This document shows, one piece after another, positions 11,489 to 22,270 of a stretch of 64,000 nucleotides of DNA. The notes beneath the pieces are model-generated. The model was not told the origin of the DNA and made no database searches. It saw nothing but the letters and a program-made list of their open reading frames with translations. Position 1 is the first letter of the stretch. Each line of letters begins with the position of its first letter. Origin of the DNA: Sesbania bispinosa. Lineage: Eukaryota > Streptophyta > Magnoliopsida > Fabales > Fabaceae. Where the stretch lies: NCBI GenBank assembly GCA_026901365.1, contig QLOH01000843.1, positions 62,001 to 126,000 on the forward strand, written 5' to 3'. The position numbers were made by a program, and so were the translations under genes.

Positions 11489-12124
11489 ATAATTAAATAT
11501 CATAAGCAGATACAGGATGGAAAATTAAAAACAGTTATCCCCTTAAACCACATACAGGATGGAAAATTAAAATACCAAACTGAAAACAATGGAGTCATCT
11601 GATTAAGCAAATGAAATATGACTCACGTCTTAGTTTGAAAAATACCGATGCAGTCCCTTTATGATTGAACAAATTTATCCTCAAACAACTTTAAGAAATC
11701 TGCAATAAAATGGGATCCAATCATCTTTTTTACGTTACACAAATTTATCCTCACACTAAATCTTTTATCAAAACAAATAGTAATGAAATAGAATCAGCAT
11801 CTTACCTATTTTCTAATATAACAGTGAGTTATGTTGCAATTGGCATGTGACTCTCACACCACAGAAGCAAGCAGAAGAATACAATGCAAGATGGAACAAA
11901 CAATAGAATAAGAAAAAACAAAGGCAGAGTTCACAAACAATATCATTAGAACAAACACTAATCTCTTAATTTACGAAACACAGAACCAAGGTAATCAGAG
12001 AACCAAAATAATGGCACAAACCCAGCAAGCATATTAGCAATTTTTATTCTTAGAGATTACAAACACAGAGTTCACAAACAATAATATGAAATTTTTTTAA
12101 ATTGAGAAGTAAAGTAAGAGAACG
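11489..12124. other. AT-rich flank with no gene recognised
   Basis: The only pattern I see is a short duplication of tacaggatggaaaattaaaa at about 11511 and 11551. Confidence 0.5.
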
Positions 12125-12583
12125 AACAAAAAACCACAAAACAGAACCGGCGTCCCCTTCGACCACTTCACTTTCCCTCTCATCCTCAAACACTTCAAAC
12201 CTAACCACCTTCATAACCTCATTCTTAAGCTCGGATTCCATTCCAACCTCTATGTTCACAACGCCCTTATCAATGCTTATGGTTCTCGTGGCTCCCTCCA
12301 CATGGCCCTTAACCTGTTCGAAGAAATGCACCAAAGGGACTTGGTTTCTTGGTCCTCATTGATTGCTTCTTTTGTCAAGAACGGTTGTGCCACTGAAGCC
12401 CTTTCTCTTTTCCAACAAATGCAGCTATGTAACAGTGACATTACAAAATCCCTCGATGGAGTTATCATGCTAAGCGTGATATTTGCCGTTTCGAGTTTAG
12501 GTGCATTGAAATTGGGTATCTGGGTTCATGCTTTCATTTCTAGGAATGGACTTGCCCTCACAGTTGCGCTCAGAGGAAGTTAA
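12125..12583 (+). pseudogene. Pentatricopeptide repeat (PPR) gene fragment
   Basis: The open frame from 12125 to the TAA at 12581-12583 encodes about 152 residues with PLS-type PPR text: HNALINAYGSRGSLHMA, then LFEEMHQRDLVSWSSLIASF, VKNGCATEALSLFQQMQ and LGALKLGIWVHAFISRNGL. Two to three repeats are present. Full PLS-class proteins usually have more than ten repeats and an organelle targeting peptide, and both are missing here. The sequence stops matching after GLAL. It is best read as a fragment moved by a transposon or left by decay; RNA binding by the fragment is unlikely to matter. Confidence 0.8.
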
Positions 12584-14352
12584 GTTTTTTTCTTTCTACA
12601 GGAGATAAAGGGTGAGAGAAAGAAAAAGCTAGAATAAAAAAATAAAAAAAAAAGAGAGATGAAGGGTGAGTGAGACGGTGCATTGAAAGATGACAATTTT
12701 GCAATTCTCACTGTTTTGGAATTTGTCATATTGAAAAAGGATATCGCACTAGACATTAAATCACCATTTCCAACATCTATACATTTTTCAAACCCATTAC
12801 CGAATGATTTAAATTTTGAATTCTGATTTTTTATTTTTAAACAATTGATTAAAAAGGTAATTACATAATTAACCTTCATTTTCGCGGGAAAATATTTTTC
12901 AGACTCATCTCCATTTATATATATAAAGATTTATGAAAAGGTTGTCTTTTAAATTTTTTAAATAATTTTATATAAAGGTTGTCTTTTAAATTTTGTAAAA
13001 TGAAATAATAATATAAATTTTTTAAAAGAATATATGTATAAATAGCATAGATGAAAAAATTATATTATAAAATAGAAAATTAAAAAAAACCTATATAAAT
13101 TAAGACACAATATTTTCTAAATTTGATGTGGTATGTCAAAATTTAAATTCACGATTTTTGAATTTATAATTTCGAAAAATTTTAACGCTGACATTTTAAA
13201 TTTTATGATTGTTGTGCGAAGTGGAAAGGCCCGCTTTTTGAAAAAGTTGAATCTTAATCGTTTCAGATAACCACGTAACTTAGATAGTATTTCAGATAGA
13301 CATTCAAGGTTCAGACATCTAATTTCAGATCATTCAATCAGATGATGTAAACATATTCCGGATGATGCATTCCAGACAATCAAATAACAAATGATAATTC
13401 AAATGTAATATTTTAATCTATATTTTACCATTAATGGAAGTCTTCCCTTGTTGTTGTGGCCACTTTTTGAAGAATCCTTAAGGTTTCTTTGCTCATCAAA
13501 ACTATCTCCAAATCTTCATTAGCTTTTGATGAACCTTTAGTGTGCATGGCTTCCATCTGGATCTGGTTCATTATTTGCAGTGTAATCTGAGTTTTTAGTT
13601 TTCATAGTTAAAGGTGTTATTTTTGCATGAATTTTTGTGTCCACATTTCTTTTGATTAATAATGAATTTTGGATACCCTGGATGCACTTAGATAGCCCCA
13701 GATTGTGGTATTACACTTTGTATTGACCTATTTTCACTTGTAAACTTTGAAAAATCATAACTTGAGTTAGGAAAGTAAGAATTAGACATATGATATATGC
13801 TTTTTGGGTAGAAAAAGCCAATTAGGCCACTTGTCCTAGCTACTCCAAAAGGGGCATGCTCAAAATCCAAAAAAGGTCTTTTCTATTTTTTTAGGAATTT
13901 TTAAGTTATTTTTTTTGTGTATTTTTGCATTCTTACCTTTGGTAGTTTGTGTAGTTAGGCTTTGAATTTTGTTTTAAAAAATTTTGTTGTTTATTTTTAT
14001 GATATTATAGTGTTTTTCATGTATCCATCTCATTGGTTTCTGATCATTTGATATAGGTTGCCTTTATATGCTACCATGTTATATGCTTCATTTTATGCAT
14101 TTTGTGTGCATTTAGCGTATGACTTAAGAAAGTCCAGGTTCCCTATATCCATTTGATCCAGAAATTGATAAGACTTATCATAGGCAAGTTAGATAGTCTA
14201 GGAATACATCTGTGCATAATCCTGCTAGTGATAATGAGTCTTTGTCTGGTAGCGTCTATTCTGTTGTTGGTGGTAGTGAGTCTGTTTCTGTTTCTACTTC
14301 TTCCTTCTCTGATTTTGATTTTGATTTTGATTTTCATTCTAATTTTGATATC
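12584..14352. other. AT-rich spacer leading to the gag remnant
   Basis: 12900-13200 is very AT-rich. 13450-14350 looks like the untranslated leader of the Athila-like element, but I could not find a primer binding site or a 5' LTR. No gene is supported. Confidence 0.4.
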
Positions 14353-16350
14353 ATGGTAGATAGGACTTTAAGAGAGTTTGTTGCACCTGATGTGTCTATT
14401 CAGACTTTATACATTTAATATCCTGATATAAATGTACCATGTGAGCTGAAGTCTGGATTAATACACGTGTTGCCCAAGTTTCATGGTCATGCAGGTGAGG
14501 ACCCTCATAAACATCTTACAGAATTCCATATTGTCTGTACCACCATGAGATCACCAGGAGTTCTTGAAGATCATATCAAGCTAAAGGCATTCCCATTCTC
14601 CCTGCAAGGTACAACAAAGGATTGGTTGTATTATTTACAGCCAGGTTCAGTCACTAGCTGGGATGATATGAAGAGGATGTTTCTAGAAAAATTCTTCCCT
14701 GCATCCAGAGTGACTACAATCAGAAAAGAGATATGTGGTATAAGGAAACTGGACAGAGAGAACTTATATGAGTACTGGGAGAGGTTCAAAAGACTATGTG
14801 CAAGCTGTCCAAATCATCAAATCAATAAGCAGTTCCTCATCCAGTATTTCTATGAAGGCCTTATATCCATGGATAGGTAAATGACTAATGCAGCTAGTGA
14901 AGGAGCAATGGTTGATAAAACTCCTATTGCTGCAAGACAACTTATTGAGATCATGGCTTCAAATAACCCGTAGTTCAGCACCAGGAGCAGATCAGTGATT
15001 GTTACTAGAGGTGTGCATGAAGTAGAGGCTTCTTATGTTATAGATCACAAAAAATTGGAAAATAAACTTGATGATATTTCTTCTCTGGTCAAGCAGTTGG
15101 CAGTAACTCAGAAGGTTGCTAAATTGTGTGGGATTTGTACTTCAGCTGAACACCCCACATATTCTTGTCCTACCTTGCATGAATATGATGGTGATTCTGT
15201 TGTTCCTCCTCAAGCTTATGTTGCAAATATCTATGGTAATAACGGACCCCAGCAACAACAGTACAACCGAGATCTTTCTTCCAACGGGTATAATCCAGGT
15301 TGGAGAAATTATCCAAATCTAAGATGGGGGAATTCTTCTCAACATCAGCAACAACCTTATGTCCCTTATTAGACTCATTCTGCTACACCAAATAGACCAT
15401 ACTAGCCACCACCAGTTCAACAACAACAACTGCGACCTCTTCCTGATGGCACCTATCAGTAGACTTTTGAGCTGACAGTTGGGAGCTGGTGAGCTACCAA
15501 GCTTGGACTTGTTGGAATTCTTGGAGTTGAGTTAGGCATGGGTCAACCTTGAGTTGGTCAACCCACCATTGATCAAACTTTGACCTTTGGACTCAAGTCA
15601 ACATTCAAGACTCCATTTAATTAGGATTATTGTATTATGATTAATTTTGTAATTTTCCCTAATCCTCCTCCTAATGAGGGGCACTACTTTTGAGTGGATT
15701 TAGTGGTTAGTAGCTACTTGAGCTACTCCTGCCGTAGGACATGGGTTCAATACACAAGTAGGATAGTTTTTCACTTATCTTGTATTTTCCTTCCCACAAC
15801 CTAGCCACCTCCTTTTCCTATAAATAGAAGACCACCCCCCTTGTATTTCACCTTTGATTTTGAATAGTAAAGGCATTATGCCAAATTTCCTCCTCATTGT
15901 GAGTAGAGAAGGCTTGGTGGTTCTTGCTTAAACCAACTAGAGACTTATCTGATTCTCCTGAATCAGTGGTGTCTAGCACCTGAACTTGTCTCCTGCGGGG
16001 GTTGCTTGCACCAGTGGTGTTCATCCATCTCTTTTCTCTTCACTTTTTCTTTCATTTTCCCTCTTTTTCCTTTATTTTATTACGCTATATTGCTTTTTGT
16101 CCAGCCGTGATTAATTGCTTATTTTCAATTCTAATCCGTTGTTTTTGCTCAATTCTAGATCTGTAACCATCCAACTATCACCTACACAACAGCAAGTTGC
16201 TGCACCTTCCAAAAATAAGCCTTCCTTGGAAGAATTGATTAGGCAAATGGCTCAAAATAATCTGAATTTCTAGCAGAGAATAGAAGCAACCATTTAGACC
16301 CTGGAAAATCAGATTGGGTAGATGGCTACTACATTAAATCAAATGCAGAA
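14353..16350 (+). pseudogene. Athila-like Ty3/gypsy gag, riddled with stops
   Basis: From the ATG at 14353: RTLREFVAPD, then a Retrotrans_gag core (14467-14880; LPKFHGHAGEDPHKHL, FPFSLQGTTKDWLYYL, MFLEKFFPASR, YEYWERFKRLCASC), then a CCHC knuckle with CX2CX4HX4C spacing (CGICTSAEHPTYSC, about 15130) and a Gln-rich tail. The tail is cut at about 15475 and resumes at about 16176 (SLEELIRQMAQNN). Gag would form the particle shell of the retrotransposon. At least nine in-frame stops are present. Seven are TAG where related gag text has Gln, which fits CAG to TAG change. No pol follows, so the element is truncated. Confidence 0.85.
15475..16175 (+). mobile_element. Roughly 700-bp LTR-like insertion in the gag tail
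   Basis: The segment separates two parts of one gag tail. It has a TATA-like box (CCTATAAATAGAAG, about 15817) followed by a leader-like region, as a promoter-bearing LTR would. It also has tRNA-like A- and B-box words (TTAGTGGTTAGTAGC and ATGGGTTCAATAC, 15700-15760). I could not settle its exact ends or a target duplication. A solo LTR or a small TRIM-type element is the most likely reading. Confidence 0.45.
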
Positions 16351-16379
16351 ATGATAAGTCTCATTGTTTTGCTTTGAAC

Positions 16380-17170
16380 TACCCTTTTGATTGATGATAA
16401 AAGGGGGAGTAATATTACTAACAAAAAGTTGTGAGAAAAAATGTTGTTCAGGAAAAGATTAATGAACTAAGGGGGAGTACATTTAGAAATTTTGGAGCTT
16501 GATGATCTGAGGGGGAGCATTCTCAAAATTTTCTAGATAAATACATATCAAATATCTTAACCTCAAAACTTTTTTGGGTTTTTGTTTATTTAAGTTTGTC
16601 ATCATCAAATAGGGGGAGAATATTGAGTCTCAAGACTTGAATATCCCTTCACTCAGATTTTTTGATAATAAATTTAATAATTTAGTAGAAAGTTGTACAA
16701 GCTAAACTTAATTCTTGGTTGCTATTTTAGATTTATCTGAAGTTGGATTTAGTCTGAAGCATTAAACTGATCTGAAGTATGTGTATCTGAAGAGCTAAAG
16801 CATCTGAATAGTCAAAGTGTTTGAAGAGGTAAAGCATTTGAGTAGCCAAAGTGTCTGAAGAGCTAAAGCATTTGAATAGCCAAAGTATTTGAAGAGCTAA
16901 AGCATCTGAATAGCCAAAGTGTATGAGAGCTAAAGCATCTTAATAACTAAATCGTCTAAAGAATTGATTTTGTCTGAAGACCTTTTTCTCTGTGCTCAAG
17001 GCTAAAATGCGTGGCACGAATATTCTGTGACAATACCTGTTATTCTTGTACAATTTTCAGAGGTAAGGACACGTCTTTGTACGAAGAGGTGAAGATGGCG
17101 CCTACGCTCAGTGTATGATTGTCAGAATTGTCTTTAACGAATTCAAATGATTTCACAATCAAAATCTCCA
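16380..17170 (+). other. Retrotransposon 3' region with polypurine tracts
   Basis: Four AGGGGGAG words occur at about 16404, 16470, 16511 and 16612. The last sits in CATCATCAAATAGGGGGAG, which resembles the polypurine tract before the 3' LTR of SIRE-type Copia elements. The following sequence up to about 17170 could be that LTR. No reading frame survives. Confidence 0.35.
16786..16955. repeat. 34-bp tandem repeat, five copies
   Basis: The unit consists of tctgaagagctaaagc followed by atctgaatagccaaagtg. Copies start at 16786, 16820, 16854, 16888 and 16922, and the last is degraded. Unit boundaries are exact over the first four copies. Confidence 0.9.
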
Positions 17171-18104
17171 ACAAAAAAATTCAAATAATCTTGAATAGCT
17201 GAAGAACCTCAAGAATAAGAGGTTAGTTACAATCTCTTAACATGAATATTAAATTTGGATGTCTTATATAAGATCTAGTTCATAATGTTAGTTTAAATTT
17301 GGTACCATTTTCATCTAATTTTGACATCTACTGGTATAATTATAGGCAACTTATTAAAAATCGATTAGGCTATCAGGATTTGAACCTTATGTCTACTTTA
17401 CTCCAACTTTCACCTAGATAAAAGGGTTTTGGATGTTAACTTCTGCCAGAAAGTTGTAGCTTTCATAAAAGGCTAAAATTCAAATTTAAACACAATTTAT
17501 ACAAAAGTCCAATTTAGGCTAATATCATAAAATTTAGTCTAAACATCATAGTTAAGCATTAATTTAGTCCCAATTGAGAAAAGTATTTAACAATTAAAAT
17601 GTACATAAAATTGGTTGCTTAATACTCTTCTAAGAATCCAATATTTATAGAGAAAATGGTAACATGCTTTTGAGCTTGATCTTGTTGGCCAAATCCATAG
17701 TTTAACTCCTATAGAAATTGTCACACACTGAGATTCTAAATATAATCATAAATACCAAATCTTTTTTCATAATTCTGCAAGTTAACCATCTTTGACAAAA
17801 TCTTTTACTCTGACCTTTCCATTGACCAAGCTTGGGTGGCTTCACTTTATTTAATCCACATCACTTCAAATATTAATGTTCAAAAGTTAACAATCTTTGA
17901 CCAAAATTAGGAAATATTTAATTCATAAGGTGACACAATCCCATCGGTCACTTATCACTTTATCATTAATAAAGAAAATGTAATATGATTTTATTAAATC
18001 TTTTTTCTAGATTTAATTATGTAGGCCTTACTTCATAAGCCTATTTCTTCATTCAAATCATAGTAACTTCATCTACAAAATTTTCCCTGAAGTTTTTCTA
18101 ACCA
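17171..18104. other. Intergenic stretch, nothing recognised
   Basis: This is AT-rich sequence without a supported frame or repeat structure. Confidence 0.5.
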
Positions 18105-18829
18105 CTAGTATAGTACCCCGTGCGATGCACGGGACATGATATATTGAATTAATAACATAATATTAATGAATAAATTGTATATTATAATATAAAAAATAAA
18201 TAATTATTTAATACAATGTCAAACAAAATATAAAATTGAAATTAATTATAAGATAATTTAATTTGTACCTCTAAGTCTTTTATTTATTATAATTGTAAAT
18301 GAAATGACAATTAGAAATTGTATGTGTTGAAATTTAAACACAATACTTTTATTAGATGAAATTAATGAAAATATCGAAATTAAAACTTTTTCTCTAACAT
18401 TGTTTTTAAATATAACTCATCATTTGAAAAAAAATGTGTTCATCTGAGTGATTAATTAAAATTCATGTATCATTTTGCAATTTAACAAACAAATTTATAT
18501 TTCTCAATAATATGATAGGAATACTATTTTCATTTTAATGTTATGGTTTGGAAGCTTTGAATAATTCATTGTATTAAGAATTTCAAAAACATAAACATTA
18601 TCAACTCTATTAAATTGTGCATATGCAACACAAGTACTGTTAATATGAAATGAAATATTCACAAAGAAGTTATATTTTGAAAATAAAAATGATGACAATT
18701 AATTTAATAATTAAATATTCATTAATACAACATTTTAGATTTTAAAAAATAACTAAACTTATAAATGTTCATAACCGTAGAACCTGTCTTTTAATTTCTG
18801 ATCCCATTTCTAATCATTCCCTCCACTAA

Positions 18830-19770
18830 GGGTCCGTTTGGTGCACAGGATATGATAACTTTATCATATCCTATCACTTATCATGTGTTTGTTGCACCAA
18901 TATAATATGATAATTTTATCCTGTTGCTTATCATATTCTTTCCTTCTAGTGTATTTCTTATCCTCAGGGGGGAGCTAGGTTAGAGAGTGATAAGATAGGA
19001 TAGGATAAAAAATAAAAAAAGGGAGGAGAAGGGAGAGGGGGAGAGAGAAGAGGGAGGGAAGAAGAGAGGAGAGCGAGAGAGAGAGAGAGAGGAGAGGAAA
19101 AGGGAGAGAGAAGAAGAAAGAGAGAGAGAGAGAGAGAAGGGAGGGCGAGAGAAAAAGAGGGAGAGAGAAGAGAGAGAAGAGAAGAAGAGAAGAAGAGAAA
19201 AGGGAGAGAGAAGAAAGAGAGAGAGAAGAAGAAGCGAGACAAAGGAGGAAGATGGAGAGACGAGGAGAGAGAGAGAGAGAGAAGAGAGGGAAGCGAGTAA
19301 AAGCTCTCCTCCGCTCTCTCTCTCTGGCTCTCCTCTGTCTCTCTCTTTCCTCTCCCCCCTTTCCCTCTCTCCCCCTCTTCTCCCCCTCTCCCCTCTCTCT
19401 CTAAAATAACAATTTTTTGTGGTAATTTGATATTAATTTTAATATTTTAACAGTTTTATTTTTTCTAAAATAAATTTAAATAATTTCTAATAATAAAAAA
19501 AATTATTTATGTGTGCTTGCTAAAAAGCAAAAAAAATTAAATTTGTAATAAGGGTAATTTTATCATTTTAATATTCTTTATATCATATCTTACCATAATC
19601 TGTCCATCTCAAACATAGGATAGGATAAAATAATCATATATGTCTTCTTATCCTGGTATACATCAAACATAGGATAAGATAAGAGCTTATCCTGCTCTTA
19701 TCCTATCATGTCACTATCCAACCCTCCTACCTTATCCTATCTTATCATATCATGTGCACCAAACGGGCCC
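18830..19770. mobile_element. Tourist-like (PIF/Harbinger-type) MITE with TAA duplication
   Basis: Terminal inverted repeats start GGGTCCGTTTGGTGCAC and end GTGCACCAAACGGGCCC; about 29 bp match. The TAA duplication lies at 18827-18829 and 19771-19773. The 941-bp element has no transposase. The related sequence at about 20395-20560 lacks it and shows the empty site. Confidence 0.85.
19019..19402. repeat. Purine tract followed by pyrimidine tract inside the MITE
   Basis: About 280 nt of almost pure GGA/GA sequence (19019-19299) adjoin about 100 nt of CT-rich sequence (19300-19402). The open frame through it on - is low-complexity and not a gene. Confidence 0.9.
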
Positions 19771-20392
19771 TAACTCTCCTATAATGGAACTCTCATTTTA
19801 TATTTTCTTAAGTTTTATTCCCTCTAATATTCCCTTTTCTATCTTGACGTCACTTCTCATATTTAACTAAAAGCATTTTACATAAAAAAGATTCACATGT
19901 GACTAACATTTTTCATTTTTATTTGTTAAAAAGTGCTTAATTTAATAATTCTTTATTATTATTTTTATCATTACCCCTACTTTTTTATTGATGAATTTTA
20001 TTCAATTAATTTAAGGTACTTTTCTTTACATTTCTTCTCCACCCTTATAAAATCTCTCTCTATTTTTTTAAATAAAATGTATAACATTCTTAGAAACTTT
20101 ATATAAAGAGAGTAGAACCAACATGTAGAAAAAAGACAATATTATGTAATCAATTAAATATTTATTTTTTATTATTAAAAATAAAATATACTATTATCAA
20201 ATCAAATAAAGGATTTTGATAATTTGATTATGATTTATCAAACTTGTACTTCTTTTTTTCTAAAATAAAATTAATATCGAAAATATAAAAAGAATTTTAA
20301 TATTAATATAATAGCTATAGCTAAATAACTACTATAATTAATATTGATATAATAACATTTTATATTTTGAAAAATAACTAACTTCTTACGAA

Positions 20393-20770
20393 CGTTAATA
20401 ACCATAGAACGGTAGAATCTATCATTGACTTCTCCTCCCATTTTCAATAATTCCCTCCACCAACTCTCCTATCATGAAACTCTTATTTCAATTTTTTCTA
20501 AAAATGTATTCCCTCTAATATCCTCTTTTATATCACGATGCCACTTATCATCATATTTAACTAAAAGCATTTTATATAAAAAAGATTCACATGTGACTAA
20601 CATTCTTCATTTTCATTTGTTAAAAAGTGATTAATTTAATCATTTTTTATTATTTACTTTTATCATCGATCCCACTTTGATTTATGCATTTTATCACAAT
20701 TAATTTAAGGCACTTTTCTTGACATTTGTCCTCATCTTAACAAAATCTCTCTCTAATTACTATTATCGTA
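20393..20770. repeat. Diverged direct copy of 18769-18829 plus 19771-19945
   Basis: Shared blocks include ATTCCCTCCAC, AACTCTCCTAT, ATTTAACTAAAAGCATTTTA and AAAAAAGATTCACATGTGAC, in the same order. This copy lacks the MITE. Confidence 0.8.
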
Positions 20771-21850
20771 ATTGTAAAGTATTTTTTATTTAGCGCTTTA
20801 GCATGTATCAAATTTGATATTATATTTTCATTCTTATTATATATTTCATAAAATATGTCAAAATGTTTTTTTAAATAAATACTATGAAATATTTATTTAT
20901 TTACTACGTATTAATAATTGTAATTTATTAAATAAGTTAAATTATTTATTTTTATAAGATAAAGATTAACGAAAGTTGTAGACTCATTTTTTTCATCTAG
21001 ATATATTTAATATTAAAAATATAAAAGGGCTTTAATATTGATATAATAACTATAACTAATTAATTACTATAAGTACTATTACATTAACTGTGAAGTATTT
21101 TTATGAAGTGCTTAAGAATGTTTTAAATTGCATATTGTATTTTATTCTTCTTATATATTTTATAAAATATGTTAAAAGACTTTTTTTAATAAACACTTTA
21201 AAATATTTATTTATTTTTTGGTATTAATATCTGTAATTTCATATTATATTTTTAAACATGTAGCCTCCTTTTATATGAATATATTTAATATTTAAAATAT
21301 AAGAAATGGTTTAATAATGACATAATAACTGTAACTAAATTAATTACTATTATCATACTTATAATGTGTTTTTAAGTGCTTTAGCATGTTTTAAATTTCA
21401 CATTAATTTTAATCTTTTCATTTATTTCATAAAACATAAATGCCTTAAACTATTTATTTATTTTTAGGTATTAATATTTTCAATTCCTTAAACATATTAA
21501 ATTATTTATTTTTATGAGATAAATATTAGTGAAAATTGTAGGTTTTTTGGGTAAATTAGAGGACATGCATTTTTATAAGTTCAAATCAAATAAAGAAATT
21601 TGATCATTTGACTATAATAAAAAAATTTATAAGCTTTTTTTTTTATTCTGGATAAATTTTATTTAAAATATAAAAATACTTTAATATTGATATAATAACT
21701 ATAATTAAATAATTACTATACATACTATTATTGTAATGGTAAAGTATTTTTTGTTAGTACTGTAGCATATTTTAAATTTTATATTATATTTATTTTTATT
21801 CTTTTTATATATTTCATAAAATATGCTAAATTTTTTTAATAAGGTCTTTA
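20757..21850. repeat. Four degenerate tandem units of about 280-375 bp
   Basis: Units start near 20757, 21067, 21348 and 21722. Each has a GTAAAGTATTTTT-like start, a GCTTTAGCATGTTTTAAATT-like block, ATATATTTCATAAAATATG, and an ATATAATAACTATAACTAA-like block. Their AT-richness makes the alignment approximate. Confidence 0.65.
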
Positions 21851-22270
21851 AAATAAGTATTTATTTAATTTTTTAAACAGAATTCAATTATTTTTAGGTA
21901 TTAATATTTATAATTTCTCAAATAAATTAAATTATTTAATTAAGTTAAAACAAAAATTAGTAAGTGTTATAGGCTTTTGAGGTAAATTAGAGAATATATC
22001 TTTATTATTATTATGATTATTTTTATAAGCTAGTAATTATAGTGATTTTTCCATTAACATAATTACTATAACTAATTGATGATGATGATTAATAATTCTA
22101 ACAATTTATTATTTTAAAGTGACTTACTATTTTTAGAAGTTTTATTAAAAGGAATTTACCATTTCATCCTCCTTTTAAATGTCAAAGGCTACTTTCACTA
22201 CCTTACTTTTATATATATAAAGATAAAGATGCTCCTATATGACTTATTAATAAGATCCATTTCCATCAAT

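Larger units (their letters stand above)
18105..22223 (-). mobile_element. Non-autonomous Helitron 1
   Basis: Read on -, the 5' end is TCTTTATATATATAAAAG preceded by A (22224). The 3' end has the hairpin CCCGTGCATCGCACGGG, 12 bp, then CTAG (18108-18105) followed by T. TC start, hairpin, CTRR end and insertion between A and T are the Helitron signature. A second TC six bases upstream (22229) is an alternative start. It has no Rep/helicase gene. The inside is AT-rich, with internal duplications and a Tourist-like MITE. Confidence 0.68.

Noticed and set aside
12890..12940. 5' end of a further Helitron on -
   Set aside because: The TC start word is present, but I found no hairpin plus CTRR end to the left, so the call would rest on a short AT-rich word.
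15700..15770. tRNA gene
   Set aside because: Only box-like words are present. No cloverleaf with acceptor stem pairing could be drawn, and the segment lies in an LTR-like insertion.
13240..17170. One intact Athila or SIRE element
   Set aside because: There is no primer binding site, no paired LTRs and no pol. The gag and the polypurine-type tail appear to come from different families.
18964..19242. Ser/Leu-rich frame on -
   Set aside because: It is a translation of the GA/CT low-complexity tract.
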